64,000 nucleotides of DNA from Paraburkholderia youngii (GTDB taxonomy: Bacteria; Pseudomonadota; Gammaproteobacteria; Burkholderiales; Burkholderiaceae): NCBI RefSeq assembly GCF_013366925.1, contig NZ_JAALDK010000002.1, positions 1,116,001 to 1,180,000 on the forward strand, read 5' to 3'. The notes beneath the pieces were generated by a model, which did no database searches, was not told the DNA's origin, and saw only the letters and a program-made list of their open reading frames with translations. Positions 16,304 to 25,900 of this stretch are shown here, piece after piece (the first letter of the stretch is position 1; the number at the start of each line of letters is the position of its first letter). A program made the position numbers and the translations under genes.

Positions 16304-17458
16304 ATGAAGAAGAAGCTTATTGCTGTGGCTGTGATGGCAGCCGCGACGACGGTGGCTCATGCGCAGAGCAGCGTCACCCTGTACGGCCGTATCGACAACG
16401 GCATCCAGTTTGAAACCGGCCTCCCGGGCGGCCACCAGTGGTCAGCCCAAAGCGGCGATTGGGGTTGCTCGTGGTTTGGCCTCATCGGTTCTGAAGACAT
16501 CGGCGGCGGCACAAAGACGATCTTCCAGTTGGAGGGTCAGCTCAATACGATGACTGGTGCATCGGCGGGCAATCTGTTCGGCCGTCACGCAACGGTGGGC
16601 TTTACGAACGACAGCTGGGGTCTGTTCAAGATCGGTAACCTCGGCGCCGGCGAACTGGCGCAAGACAGCTGGGGCACCGACCCGCAGGTGATGCAGCGCT
16701 ACGCGATCTCGACCCTGGTGCGCGGCCGTAACTGGACGAGCACCAGCAACGGCGCGGAGTACAACTCGCCGGTGCTGTTCGGCGGCCTCGTGCTGAAGGG
16801 CCAGTATTCGCTGACCAACAACACGAGCTGGAACTCGGCGCCGGTCAACGCGGCGGGCGTGCCGACCGGCCAGGGTCGTACGAATGCGGTTGAGGGTATC
16901 TACACGTGGGGCTCGGGCGACTTCCGGGTGATCTACGACGAAGTGCGCGGCGCCAACGGCACGTTCAATAACGTGTACTCCGCTTCGCGTTACGTTCTCG
17001 CGGGCGGTACGTACGTGCTCGGTCCGGTCAAGCTGTACGCTGGCTACCAGCACCTGAGCGCGCCTGACGCAACCAACGCGAGCGTGGGCGTGACCAATGC
17101 GTCGCAGCCGCTCGGCGTCAGCGCGCCGACCAGTGTGAACCACGAATGGTTCGGGGCCGCATGGCAGGTCACGGCGCCCACGCTGTTGACGGCCGCGGTC
17201 TACCACGCGAACGCGAACAACGGCAACGGCAACGCGACGCTGTTCACGCTCGCCGGCACGTACGCGCTGTCGAAGCGCACGTTCCTGTACACGGAAGCGG
17301 GCTATGTGCACAACAGCTCGACGTCGAACCTGAACCTCGGCAACGGGCCGTACGGCAACAACAACTTCAATCCGGTGACGGGCACGTCGTCGAACAGCAA
17401 CCCGAACTATGGTCAAAGCCAGACTGGTGTCTTCGCCGGGATCATGCATTCGTTCTGA
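16304..17458 (+). CDS. Outer-membrane porin, Gram-negative betaproteobacterial type
   Basis: A 384-aa trimeric porin. A signal peptide (MKKKLIAVAVMAAATTVAHAQ) is followed by the hallmark first strand SSVTLYGRIDNG, then FGLIGSEDIGGGTKTIFQLE, FGRHATVGF and a terminal Phe (MHSF) needed for Bam-mediated assembly. It forms a diffusion pore of the OmpC-like Burkholderia family. The Asn-rich loop near the end (NNNFNPVTG, SNSNPNYGQ) is probably surface exposed. Its place between the xylanase and sugar ABC genes, with a shared palindrome in its promoter, suggests entry of xylo- or cello-oligosaccharides. Confidence 0.92.
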   Translation: MKKKLIAVAVMAAATTVAHAQSSVTLYGRIDNGIQFETGLPGGHQWSAQSGDWGCSWFGLIGSEDIGGGTKTIFQLEGQLNTMTGASAGNLFGRHATVGFTNDSWGLFKIGNLGAGELAQDSWGTDPQVMQRYAISTLVRGRNWTSTSNGAEYNSPVLFGGLVLKGQYSLTNNTSWNSAPVNAAGVPTGQGRTNAVEGIYTWGSGDFRVIYDEVRGANGTFNNVYSASRYVLAGGTYVLGPVKLYAGYQHLSAPDATNASVGVTNASQPLGVSAPTSVNHEWFGAAWQVTAPTLLTAAVYHANANNGNGNATLFTLAGTYALSKRTFLYTEAGYVHNSSTSNLNLGNGPYGNNNFNPVTGTSSNSNPNYGQSQTGVFAGIMHSF

Positions 17459-17531
17459 GTTGAGGTTGCCTGATCAGCAATCGTAGTGATCTCTTTGTTT
17501 CAAGGACTGTTTCTTTCTCTTTCATAGAGAG

Positions 17532-17575
17532 GCCGGTGCGACGCCTCCTCCACCCTCGTCGCATCGGCTGCTTTT
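17532..17575 (+). terminator. Rho-independent terminator after the porin
   Basis: GCCGGTGCGACG (17532-17543) pairs with CGTCGCATCGGC (17557-17568), 12 bp with one G-T pair, followed by TGCTTTTT. It lies 74 bases after the porin stop codon and separates it from the LacI gene. Confidence 0.8.
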
Positions 17576-17614
17576 TCGATTTCATCATCGGACGGACCCG
17601 CGTTTCTTCTTATC

Positions 17615-17628
17615 TGAAAGCGCTTTCA
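17615..17628. promoter_or_regulatory. LacI-family operator candidate in front of its regulator gene
   Basis: A perfect TGAAAGCGCTTTCA palindrome ending 22 bases before the ATG of the LacI gene at 17651. This position within the leader is typical of autoregulation. Confidence 0.7.
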
Positions 17629-17650
17629 TCACAGGATTCAGGCAGAACTC

Positions 17651-18742
17651 ATGACCGACGACGGCTCAAACGACAACCCCGGCGCGCCCAAGGTACCCAA
17701 CGTACCCGTTGCGCCCAACGTGACGCTCGAGGCCATCGCGCGCGCGGCCGGCGTTTCTCCGAGCACCGTATCGCGGATCCTGAACGGTTCTGCGCGCGTG
17801 CTTCCCGCCAAGCAGCAGGCGGTGGAGGAGGCAATCGCGCGTTTCAACTATCGGCCGAACGTGCTCGCGCGCAGTCTCGCGAGCGGCCGGACCGAAACGA
17901 TCGGCGTGTTGACACAGGCCGTATCGAGCCCGTTTTACGCCGAGTGGCTGCGCGGTATCGAAGAGTCGCTTTCCGAGCCGGGCTTTACGCCGATCTTCGT
18001 GAGCAGCCGCTGGAACATCGCCGACGAAAAGGCGCGCCTCGAACAGTTCATCGCGCGGCGCGTCGACGGAATCATCCTGCTGCACGCGCAACTCGATGAG
18101 TCGACTTTGACCGACTACTCGCGGCACGCACCGATGCTCGTATTGGGCCGCTCGGTGCACAACAGCGCAACGCTCGCGGGCCTGCCGATCGACAACATGC
18201 AGGGCGCGCGCGACGCGACCCATCATCTGATCGAGCAAGGCCATCGCGAGATCGCGTTCATCGCCGGTCCGGCCAGTCACGAGGATGCGATCGAGCGCCT
18301 CGTCGGCTACCGGACCGCACTCGAGGAAGCGGGCATCGGCTTCGATGCCGACCTCGTCGAGCAGGGCGATTACCTCGAAACGGGTGGCGTCGCCGCGATG
18401 GAGCGCCTAATGGCGCGCCATCCATCGTTCAGCGCGGTGTTCTGCGCAAACGATCAGACCGCGTACGGCGCGCGCCTCGCGATGTTCCGCCGCGGCGTGC
18501 GGGTGCCGGACGACGTGTCGCTGGTCGGCTTCGACGACCTGCCGACTTCGTCGTACATGACGCCGCCTTTGACGACGGTTCGCCAGCCGACTTATGAAAT
18601 CGGCCGACTCGCCGCGCAGGGCATCGTGCAAATGATCCGCAAGCAGTCGATCGCACTCAGCCCGATCCCGCTCACGCTCGTGACGCGTGAAACCACGCGG
18701 CGAATCACCCCGCCGGTAGAGCAGGGGGATACGCATGTGTAG
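17651..18742 (+). CDS. LacI-family transcriptional regulator (beta-glucoside/cello-oligosaccharide type)
   Basis: A 363-aa repressor. After a 23-residue Asn/Pro/Val-rich lead comes the HTH and hinge helix ([22 protein letters not shown] ... RSLASGRT), then a periplasmic-binding-like effector domain ([34 protein letters not shown]). Identical TGAAAGCGCTTTCA sites stand in front of it, in front of the next operon (18764) and at 14987. It precedes an ABC transporter with a GH1 beta-glucosidase, so the likely inducer is a beta-linked oligosaccharide or glucose derivative. The effector is inference. Confidence 0.9.
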   Translation: MTDDGSNDNPGAPKVPNVPVAPNVTLEAIARAAGVSPSTVSRILNGSARVLPAKQQAVEEAIARFNYRPNVLARSLASGRTETIGVLTQAVSSPFYAEWLRGIEESLSEPGFTPIFVSSRWNIADEKARLEQFIARRVDGIILLHAQLDESTLTDYSRHAPMLVLGRSVHNSATLAGLPIDNMQGARDATHHLIEQGHREIAFIAGPASHEDAIERLVGYRTALEEAGIGFDADLVEQGDYLETGGVAAMERLMARHPSFSAVFCANDQTAYGARLAMFRRGVRVPDDVSLVGFDDLPTSSYMTPPLTTVRQPTYEIGRLAAQGIVQMIRKQSIALSPIPLTLVTRETTRRITPPVEQGDTHV

Positions 18743-18763
18743 CGGATTTTTTTCGCCTCGGCG

Positions 18764-18777
18764 TGAAAGCGCTTTCA
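18764..18777. promoter_or_regulatory. LacI-family operator candidate of the ABC/GH1 operon
   Basis: A third perfect TGAAAGCGCTTTCA, 22 bases after the LacI stop codon and 154 bases before the start of the binding-protein gene. Confidence 0.7.
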
Positions 18778-18930
18778 GGTATCGGCAGTCAAGCAGAGAT
18801 TCAGCAGCACATTCGGCACCAAGCAAAGCAGTACCAAGCAAAGCAGCAACAAAGACAACAGGGGAAGTAGGTCGCAGCAACCGGGTATTCATCAAATGCA
18901 GTTCAAACAGGTTTTTTTAGGAGACGAGTA

Positions 18931-20178
18931 ATGAAATTCCGCTTTTCAGGCTCTGCCGCCGTCGTTCTGCTCAGCCTGGCCGCAGCCGGCGCGCACGCCA
19001 ACACCACGTTGAACGTCGCGGTCTTTCCGAAGCTGGATCAGGAAATCAAGGACGCGCTGCCGGAGTGGAAGAAGCTGCATCCGGACGTCGACGTCAAGGT
19101 GTCGTCGCTCCAGATCGCCGATCACCACAACGCGATGACCACCGCTCTCGCGACGAGCTCGAATCTGCCCGACGTGATGGCGGTCGAGGTCGGCTTCATC
19201 GGCCGCTTTGCGGCGGGCGGCGGTCTCGAAGATCTGTCGAAGGCGCCGTATAGCGCGGGCCAGTACAAGAGCCAGTTCATCAACTACACGTTCGCGCAGG
19301 CGACCACGCAGGACGGCTCGATCGTCGGCATGCCGGCCGATATCGGTCCGGGCACGCTGTTCTATCGCAAGGACATTCTCGACAAGGCGGGCGTGACCGA
19401 AGCCGATCTGACGAAGTCGTGGGACTCGTATCTCGCAGCCGGCGTGAAGATCAAGAAGGCGACGGGTGCGTATCTGATGGCATCGTCGCGTGATATCGAG
19501 GACATCTACATTCGCGCCGACCTGAAGGAAGGCGACGGTGTGTACTTCGACAAGGCCGGCAATCCTATCGTCACGTCCCCGCGTTTCGTAAAGGCGTTCG
19601 AACTCGCGAAGAAAGCGCGCGAGCTCGGTCTCGACGCGAAGATCACGCCGTGGTCGAACGAATGGGCCGAGAGCTTCAAGCGCGGCACCGTCGCGACGCA
19701 AATGATGGGCGCATGGCTCGGCGGCCACCTGTCGTCGTGGATCGCACCGGACACGAAGGGCCTGTGGCGCGCGGCCAATCTGCCGAATAACGCGTACGCA
19801 TCGTTCGGTGGCACGTTCTGGTCGATTCCGGTGAAAGCGACGCAAAAGCCGATGTCGTGGGAATTCATCAAGTTCCTGACGACCCGCAAGGAAACGCAGC
19901 TCGCCTCGTTCCGTTCGATCGACGCATTCCCGTCGCTGCTCTCCGCGCAGACCGATTCGTTCTTCGCCGAGCCGGTCGCGTTCCTCGGCGACGAGAAGGC
20001 GCGTCTGATCTGGCGTGATGCGGCATCGCACATCCCGGCGATCCAGCGCAGCAAGTTCGACCAGGTCGCCGAGGAAGCGGTGCACTCGGCACTCGACAAG
20101 GTCGTCGACGATGGCGCAGACGTGCATACCGCGCTGCAGGAAGCGCAGGACCAGATCGCCCATCGGGTCCGCCGTTAA
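18931..20178 (+). CDS. Sugar ABC transporter, substrate-binding protein (CUT1)
   Basis: A 415-aa periplasmic binding protein of extracellular solute-binding family 1. The signal peptide (MKFRFSGSAAVVLLSLAAAGAHA) precedes TTLNVAVFPKLDQEIK, GMPADIGPGTLFYRKDIL and MMGAWLGGHL. AGGAGA stands 8 bases before the ATG. It delivers an oligosaccharide to the two permeases encoded next; with a GH1 enzyme in the same operon a beta-glucoside or cello-oligosaccharide is likely. A strong hairpin follows the stop codon, which should raise binding-protein mRNA relative to the permeases. Confidence 0.9.
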   Translation: MKFRFSGSAAVVLLSLAAAGAHANTTLNVAVFPKLDQEIKDALPEWKKLHPDVDVKVSSLQIADHHNAMTTALATSSNLPDVMAVEVGFIGRFAAGGGLEDLSKAPYSAGQYKSQFINYTFAQATTQDGSIVGMPADIGPGTLFYRKDILDKAGVTEADLTKSWDSYLAAGVKIKKATGAYLMASSRDIEDIYIRADLKEGDGVYFDKAGNPIVTSPRFVKAFELAKKARELGLDAKITPWSNEWAESFKRGTVATQMMGAWLGGHLSSWIAPDTKGLWRAANLPNNAYASFGGTFWSIPVKATQKPMSWEFIKFLTTRKETQLASFRSIDAFPSLLSAQTDSFFAEPVAFLGDEKARLIWRDAASHIPAIQRSKFDQVAEEAVHSALDKVVDDGADVHTALQEAQDQIAHRVRR

Positions 20179-20193
20179 GCGGTATCGATGCAA

Positions 20194-20220
20194 GGTCGCG
20201 GCACGCTGCGTGCCGCGGCC
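20194..20220 (+). terminator. Intra-operon hairpin after the binding-protein gene
   Basis: GGTCGCGGCAC (20194-20204) pairs with GTGCCGCGGCC (20210-20220), 11 bp with one G-T pair and a 5-base loop. No T-run follows, so it is better seen as an mRNA-stabilising or attenuating stem between binding protein and permease genes. Confidence 0.55.
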
Positions 20221-20307
20221 GAAGTGTCTCGAAGTGCGCTGCAAGTCTGCTGCAAACAGCGTGGCCGGTCATCGACCCACCCCACGCCCGACTGGACGGA
20301 ACTATTG

Positions 20308-21342
20308 ATGAACACTCCGCTGCCCACGACCGAAGAGGTCGCCCGCGATGCACGCGTGAGCGATGTGCTGAGCTCGCCCACGCCGTTCGCCGCGCCGCGC
20401 AAAACTTCGCGGCTCGATCCGGTGAAGGTCGCACCCTACCTGTTTCTCAGCCCGTTTTTCCTGCTGTTCGCGCTGTTCATGGCGTTCCCGCTGCTGTTTT
20501 CGCTGTACCTGTCGTTCCAGAGCTGGGACGCGACGGCAGGACTCGCGAGCATGAAGTGGGTGGGTCTGTCGAACTTCACGTTCACGCTGACCGACCCGTG
20601 GTACTGGAAGTCGCTGTACAACACCGCGTCGATGGCGGTCATGTCCGGCGTGCCGCAGCATCTGGTGGCGCTGCCGCTGGCGTTCTTTCTGCAAACCGCG
20701 TTTCGCCGCTGGCGCAACCTGATGGTCGGCCTGTACTTCCTGCCGTTCATCACGTCGAGCGTTGCGATCGCGCTGATCTTCTCGTCGCTGTATTCGACCG
20801 ACTTCGGCATGATCAATCTCGCGATCGCCGAGCTCGGCAAGCTGCCCGGCCTGCACTGGATCGTACCCGCGCATCCGATCGAGTGGCTATATAACCCGAA
20901 GAACGTCAAGCCGGCGGTGTCGGTCGTGATCTTCTGGCGCTATGTCGGCTGGAACACGGTGCTGTATCTGTCGGCGCTGCAAACCATTCCGAAAGACCTG
21001 TACGAGGCCGCACGCATCGACGGCGCGAACGGCTGGCAACAGTTCACCCGCATCACGATTCCGCTGATCAAGCCGATGATTTTCTTCGCGGTCACGCTGT
21101 CGATCATCGGCGGGCTGCAACTGTTCGAAGAGCCGTTCATCTTGCTGCCGAACGAAGGCATGGGTACCAGCCAGTCCGGCCTGACGACGGCCGTCTATAT
21201 GTATCGCACCGCATTCCACGACGGTGATTTCGGCACCGCGAGTTCGATCGCATGGCTGCTGTTCATCTCGATCGGTGCGTTGATGTGGTTGAACACGCGG
21301 ATCTTTCACCGCAGCGGCATGAACGAGGAGACACAGCGATGA
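20308..21342 (+). CDS. Sugar ABC transporter permease, MalF type
   Basis: A 344-aa inner-membrane permease with six or so hydrophobic segments. The EAA loop, which docks to the ATPase, reads YEAARIDGANGWQQFTRITIPLIKP. The start at 20308 was chosen because GGACGGA precedes it and the upstream in-frame stretch covers the intercistronic hairpin. Its stop overlaps the start of the next permease gene by 4 bases (ATGA). Confidence 0.9.
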   Translation: MNTPLPTTEEVARDARVSDVLSSPTPFAAPRKTSRLDPVKVAPYLFLSPFFLLFALFMAFPLLFSLYLSFQSWDATAGLASMKWVGLSNFTFTLTDPWYWKSLYNTASMAVMSGVPQHLVALPLAFFLQTAFRRWRNLMVGLYFLPFITSSVAIALIFSSLYSTDFGMINLAIAELGKLPGLHWIVPAHPIEWLYNPKNVKPAVSVVIFWRYVGWNTVLYLSALQTIPKDLYEAARIDGANGWQQFTRITIPLIKPMIFFAVTLSIIGGLQLFEEPFILLPNEGMGTSQSGLTTAVYMYRTAFHDGDFGTASSIAWLLFISIGALMWLNTRIFHRSGMNEETQR

Positions 21343-22169
21343 AATCGTCGAACAACAAGGGCCGCTATATCGGCTATGCGATCGTGGTGGCCGGCGGCCT
21401 GCTGATGTTCTCGCCGTTCTACTTCATGTTCGTGTTCGCGACGCACACCAGCTCGGAGATTTTCTCGATGCCGCCCCCGCTGTGGTTCGGCAGCGCGTTT
21501 CTCGACAACATGGCCTCGCTGATGCGGCACATTCCGTTCTGGCGCAATCTCGGCTGGAGCTTCTATACGGCCGCGATGCAAACCGTGCTGACGCTGCTGG
21601 TCACGTCGATGGCCGGCTACGCGTTCGCGATGTACGAGTTCCGCTTCAAGAAGACGCTGTTCGCGATCGCGCTGACCGCGATGCTGGTGCCGCCGTTCCT
21701 CAGCATGATTCCGACCTTCATGACGATGAACCTGCTCGGCTGGATCGATCAGCCGCGCGCGCTGTATGTGCCAGGCGCGGCCGCCGCGCTCGGCGTGTTC
21801 CTGATGCGCCAGTACGTCGCATCGGCGATCCCATCCGAGCTGATCGAGGCGGCGCGCATCGATGGCTGCGGTGAATTCCGCATCTACTGGAGCATCGTGA
21901 TGCCGCTGCTGGGACCGGCGCTAGGCACGCTCGGGCTGATCAGCTTCATTCAGGCATGGAACAACTTTCTGTCGGCGCTGGTCGTGCTGCGTTCGCCGTC
22001 GATGTACACGCTGCCGCTCGCGCTGCGCATTCTGCAAAGCCCGACCAATTCGGATTGGGGCGCGGTGATGGCGGGTTCCGCGGTCGCGGTGCTGCCGTTG
22101 CTCGTGCTGTTTGCGTTCACCTCGCGGCGTTTGATCGACGGTCTGACGACCGGCGCGGTCAAGGCCTGA
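21339..22169 (+). CDS. Sugar ABC transporter permease, MalG type
   Basis: A 276-aa inner-membrane permease. It has the MalG-type EAA loop IEAARIDGCGEFRIYWSIVMPLLGPALG and a terminal RRLIDGLTTGAVKA typical of CUT1 permeases. It is translationally coupled to the preceding permease. The GH1 gene follows after 58 bases, still the same direction, so hydrolysis is linked to uptake. Confidence 0.9.
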   Translation: MKSSNNKGRYIGYAIVVAGGLLMFSPFYFMFVFATHTSSEIFSMPPPLWFGSAFLDNMASLMRHIPFWRNLGWSFYTAAMQTVLTLLVTSMAGYAFAMYEFRFKKTLFAIALTAMLVPPFLSMIPTFMTMNLLGWIDQPRALYVPGAAAALGVFLMRQYVASAIPSELIEAARIDGCGEFRIYWSIVMPLLGPALGTLGLISFIQAWNNFLSALVVLRSPSMYTLPLALRILQSPTNSDWGAVMAGSAVAVLPLLVLFAFTSRRLIDGLTTGAVKA

Positions 22170-22227
22170 GATTTTTCCTTTCATCTTCACGCCCTGGCGG
22201 GCATGACCATTCGGGACAACAACATTT

Positions 22228-23565
22228 ATGTCGACGTATCGATTCAACGAAGACTTCGTCTGGGGCGTGGCCACCAGTTCCTACCAGATCGAAGGCGCAG
22301 CGCATGAGGACGGCCGCGGCCCGTCGATCTGGGACGCATTCTGCAAAGTGCCGGGCAAGGTCGTGAACGGCGAGAACGGCGATGTCGCATGCGATCACTA
22401 TCACCTTCTCGAGGAAGACCTCGATCTGCTGGCTGAACTCGGCGTCAATGCTTACCGCTTTTCGATCGCGTGGCCGCGCGTGCAGCCGACTGGACGCGGC
22501 GCATTCAACGACAAGGGTCTCGCGTTTTACGATCGTCTCGTCGACGGTTTGCTCGAGCGCGATATCCAGCCGTTCGCGACGTTGTATCACTGGGACCTGC
22601 CGTTGTCGCTGCAGCATACGCAAAACGGCTGGGAAAGCCGCGACACGGCCTATCGCTTCGCGGACTACGCGCGCAAGATCGGCAGCGTGCTCGGCGACCG
22701 CGTTGCATCGATCGCGACGCACAACGAGCCGTGGTGCACCGCATGGCTCGGCAACGCGACCGGCTATTTCGCGCCGGGCAACGCCGATCTGAAGAAAGCC
22801 GCGCACGTCGCGCACCATCTGCTGTTGTCGCACGGTCTCGCGTTGCAGGCGTTGCGCGCCGATGGCGTGAAGGCACCGCTCGGCATCGTTCTGAATCAGT
22901 CGCCGGCGCATGGCGCAACGGATTCGCCTGAAGATCAGGCCGCCGCGTCGCTCGAATACGCGAAGTTCGTGCGCTGGTACATGGACCCCCTGTTCAAGGG
23001 CGAGTATCCGGCCGAGGCGCTGGAATGGTATGGCGCAAACGGTCCACAAGAGGCGATCCTGAGCGGCGATTTCGACGTGATCGGCACGCCGATGGACTTC
23101 CTCGGCATCAACTACTACACGCGCATCTTCGCGAGCGCATCGGGCGAGAAGCGTCCGCCGGGCGTGCTCGGCTTCACGGACATGGATTGGGAAGTCTATC
23201 CGCAAGGCCTGACCGAGTTGCTGACGCGCATCAACGCCGACTACAAGCTGCCGCCGATCTACATCACCGAGAACGGCTGCGCGGCGAAGGACGTGCTGGC
23301 TAACGGCCGCGTGCATGACGCCGAGCGAGTGCGCTTCTATGACCTGCATCTGGCCGCGTTGTCGGACGCGGTGAAACAGGGCGTCGACGTGGCCGGCTAT
23401 TTCGCATGGAGCCTGATGGACAACTTCGAATGGGCGTCGGGCTACGACAAGCGCTTCGGCATGGTCTACGTCGACTATGCGAGCCAGGAGCGCACGCTGA
23501 AGGACAGCGCGTTCTGGTATCGCGACGTGATCGCGCAACACGCCGGCGTCGCAGCCGTGCGCTGA
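22228..23565 (+). CDS. Beta-glucosidase, GH1
   Basis: A 445-aa cytoplasmic GH1 enzyme of normal length. Acid/base E167 is in ATHNEPWC and nucleophile E348 in YITENGCA; FVWGVATSSYQIEG and SLMDNFEWASGY frame the substrate pocket. No signal peptide is present, so it cleaves beta-glucosides (such as cellobiose) after import. It lies between the permease and ATPase genes of the ABC operon. Activity on beta-xylosides or beta-galactosides is also possible for this family. Confidence 0.92.
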   Translation: MSTYRFNEDFVWGVATSSYQIEGAAHEDGRGPSIWDAFCKVPGKVVNGENGDVACDHYHLLEEDLDLLAELGVNAYRFSIAWPRVQPTGRGAFNDKGLAFYDRLVDGLLERDIQPFATLYHWDLPLSLQHTQNGWESRDTAYRFADYARKIGSVLGDRVASIATHNEPWCTAWLGNATGYFAPGNADLKKAAHVAHHLLLSHGLALQALRADGVKAPLGIVLNQSPAHGATDSPEDQAAASLEYAKFVRWYMDPLFKGEYPAEALEWYGANGPQEAILSGDFDVIGTPMDFLGINYYTRIFASASGEKRPPGVLGFTDMDWEVYPQGLTELLTRINADYKLPPIYITENGCAAKDVLANGRVHDAERVRFYDLHLAALSDAVKQGVDVAGYFAWSLMDNFEWASGYDKRFGMVYVDYASQERTLKDSAFWYRDVIAQHAGVAAVR

Positions 23566-23677
23566 CGCGCACGCCCGGCGGCGGGCGCACCGAACCTCGC
23601 GTGGCGCGACAGTAGTGGGGCAGTGGGATAGCGTCACGCGGGGTCTGCAAGTACAAGGACTGAGGAGGAGGCATCAA

Positions 23678-24808
23678 ATGGGCGAACTCGTATTGCGCAA
23701 CGTCTCGAAGACGTATGGCGAAGGACCGCAGGTGATTCAGGGCATCGATCTGCATATCCCGGACGGCCAGTTCACGGTCTTCGTGGGACCGTCGGGCTGC
23801 GGCAAGTCGACGATGCTGCGCATGATCGCGGGGCTCGAGTCGATAACGGGCGGCGACATTCTGATCGACGGCGTACGCGTCAACGATCTGCAGCCTACGG
23901 ACCGCGGTATCTCGATGGTGTTCCAGAGCTACGCGCTCTACCCGCACATGACGGTCGCGGAAAACATGGGCTTTTCGCTGAAGCTGTCGGGCAAGTCGAA
24001 AAATGAAGTACGCGAGGCGGTGGGCCGTGCTGCCGAGATCCTGCAGATCACGCATCTGCTCGAGCGCAAACCGAAGGCGCTGTCGGGCGGCCAGCGCCAG
24101 CGCGTCGCGATCGGACGGGCGATCGTGCGCAAGCCGCGCGTGTTCCTGTTCGACGAACCGCTGTCGAATCTCGATGCGGCGCTGCGCGTGCAGATGCGTA
24201 TCGAACTCGCGAAGCTGCATCGCGAACTCGGCACGACGATGATCTACGTCACGCACGATCAGGTCGAGGCGATGACGCTGGGCCAGCAGATCGTCGTGTT
24301 CAACAAAGGCCACATCGAGCAGACCGGCGCGCCGCTCGAACTGTATGAGCGACCGGCGAACCGCTTCGTCGGCGGCTTCATCGGTTCGCCGCAGATGAAC
24401 ATGCTGGCCGCGACGCTGGTGTCGCAAAGCGATACGCAAACCGTCGTGGCGCTCGCCGGCGCGAGCCAGCGCATCGTGTTGCCCGGCCGGTCGACGCAGT
24501 CGCTGAGCGGCGAGCTGACGCTCGGGGTGCGCGCCGAGCATCTGGGCATCGGCTCGCTCGACGACGGTCTCGCCGCGCGTGTCGAACTGGTCGAGCATCT
24601 CGGCGACGTGTCGCTGCTGCATGCGCGACTCGATGGCATGGCGCACGCGATCACGCTGAAGCTCGACAAGAAGGACGCGCAGCATGCGGTCGGCGCGCGC
24701 GTCGGGATCAAGGTGGCGTCGTCGTCGGTCACGTTGTTCGATGCGGACGGCGCCGCGGTGAGTCTCTCGCGACCCAAAGTCGGCGAGGACGTAGGCGCGG
24801 TCGTTTGA
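23678..24808 (+). CDS. Sugar ABC transporter ATP-binding protein (UgpC/MsmK type)
   Basis: A 376-aa ATPase. Walker A GPSGCGKST, signature LSGGQRQR, Walker B VFLFDEPLSNLD and switch THDQVEAMTL are all intact, followed by a C-terminal TOBE/OB regulatory domain (about residues 240-370). The start at 23678 follows the strong site GAGGAGGAGG; upstream residues in frame are not protein-like. It energises the two permeases of this operon and closes it. Confidence 0.92.
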   Translation: MGELVLRNVSKTYGEGPQVIQGIDLHIPDGQFTVFVGPSGCGKSTMLRMIAGLESITGGDILIDGVRVNDLQPTDRGISMVFQSYALYPHMTVAENMGFSLKLSGKSKNEVREAVGRAAEILQITHLLERKPKALSGGQRQRVAIGRAIVRKPRVFLFDEPLSNLDAALRVQMRIELAKLHRELGTTMIYVTHDQVEAMTLGQQIVVFNKGHIEQTGAPLELYERPANRFVGGFIGSPQMNMLAATLVSQSDTQTVVALAGASQRIVLPGRSTQSLSGELTLGVRAEHLGIGSLDDGLAARVELVEHLGDVSLLHARLDGMAHAITLKLDKKDAQHAVGARVGIKVASSSVTLFDADGAAVSLSRPKVGEDVGAVV

Positions 24809-25669
24809 CAGGCCGATGCCGACGAGCGAGCACCAGCACACCGATGGCGGATAGCGCGATGGAGAAAAATGTAGCGAAGGACGATGGCGCGGCCGCGGCT
24901 AGCGGCCCGTCCGGGCAGCGGTATGCGCAGACGCCTGGTGAAACGGCGGCTGCCGCGGACCGCGGGCAATCGGCTATCGAACGAGCGCCGCAGCAGCGAG
25001 GAAGGTTGAAGAAGCCGAGCGAATCGCTGCATGCGTGGATCGTACATTTCGATGCGGAGCCTTCATCGAGGCCACCTGCATCGGACGACGAAGAGTGAGG
25101 CAAAAGCAGGGATGTCGTTAGTTGGTCTGCATCAAATATTATGCTTTGCTGTCTATGCCTTGCACGGAGCTTTCATCCTTGCTGGGCTTGGCTTTGAGGG
25201 TCGGGTCGGGTGGTTCCGGATAGTGGTTCCGAGCTTAGGTTAACTCCGCATGGCGGCGGCGAGTCGGGGCCATTAACATCCGCTAACGTTAAGGGTAACG
25301 TTCCGGCTGTCTACATCTATTCGAAGAGCTAAAACACGGAGCAGACATTGAAACCCGGGACGCGTCGCGCTCCTGTCCGGCACGACCCTGTATGGCCGGA
25401 GCGTTCTGCGTAAAACGTATCGATTAGATGGAAGCGCAGCGGTTGCGCGCAGGGATTGGCGCTACCGGTGCGGGCTGTGCCGCGGTTACGGCAATCGTCG
25501 CCGCGAGTTGGACGGGAGTTCGAGGGAGCTCCTGGCAGTAGGTTGGGAAGAAGTGCCTGAGAGCAAGGTTGATAAAGAATGTCGGGCCGCGCATCGCGGG
25601 CGTTCGCATGCGCGCGCGTCGGCCCGACACAAAAAATAACCGTTGGAATTTTGCTGGGTGGAGAGCGTC
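24809..25669. other. Intergenic region with an orphan operator and possible gene relics
   Basis: About 860 bases without a well supported gene. A frame of about 97 codons from 24805 to 25098 (Ala/Gly-rich, polar) has no ribosome site and no family. At 25283-25302 stands an operator almost identical to one at 27525, but no gene follows it. Near 25381-25402 the translation SGTTLYGR recalls the first strand of a porin without any continuing frame, so a decayed porin gene is possible. The antitoxin gene starts at 25670. Confidence 0.4.
25283..25302. promoter_or_regulatory. Orphan copy of the second LacI operator
   Basis: CTAACGTTAAGGGTAACGTT. It differs by one base from the site at 27525-27544 in front of the second ABC operon, and matches also extend upstream (AACAT..). 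No intact gene follows within 360 bases. Confidence 0.55.
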
Positions 25670-25900
25670 ATGGAAAAGCGAGTATCTAAAGCCATCTTCA
25701 AGTCCCGGGCCTGCGAGCTGTTCCGTCAGGTCGAGGCATTGGGCGAAACCGTGGTCGTCACCGACCGCGGGCAACCCACCATCGAAATTCGGCCGTATCG
25801 CAGCAAACAGGAAAATCCGCTCGAGCTGCTGCGCGCGTCGATTACGCATTTCAATCTGAAGCATGCGTTGCAACCGGTCACCGCCGACCAGGAAGAGTAA
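25670..25900 (+). CDS. Phd/YefM-like antitoxin
   Basis: A 76-aa protein. The N-terminal half (MEKRVSKAIFKSRACELFRQVEALGETVVVTDRGQPTIEI) has the pattern of Phd/YefM DNA-binding antitoxins: a helix followed by VVTDRGQP..EI strands. The C-terminal half should wrap the toxin. The start at 25670 has GGAGAG before it; an upstream in-frame ATG does not. Its stop overlaps the toxin start (TAATG). Confidence 0.87.
   Translation: MEKRVSKAIFKSRACELFRQVEALGETVVVTDRGQPTIEIRPYRSKQENPLELLRASITHFNLKHALQPVTADQEE

Noticed and set aside
24805..25098. A 97-codon plus-strand frame after the first ABC ATPase gene.
   Set aside because: No ribosome binding site, polar low-complexity composition, irregular codon use and no recognisable family. 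Kept only as a note in the intergenic entry.
25427..25537. A 36-codon frame starting ATG at 25427 with a mildly hydrophobic centre.
   Set aside because: No ribosome site and weak hydrophobicity; it lies in apparently decayed sequence.
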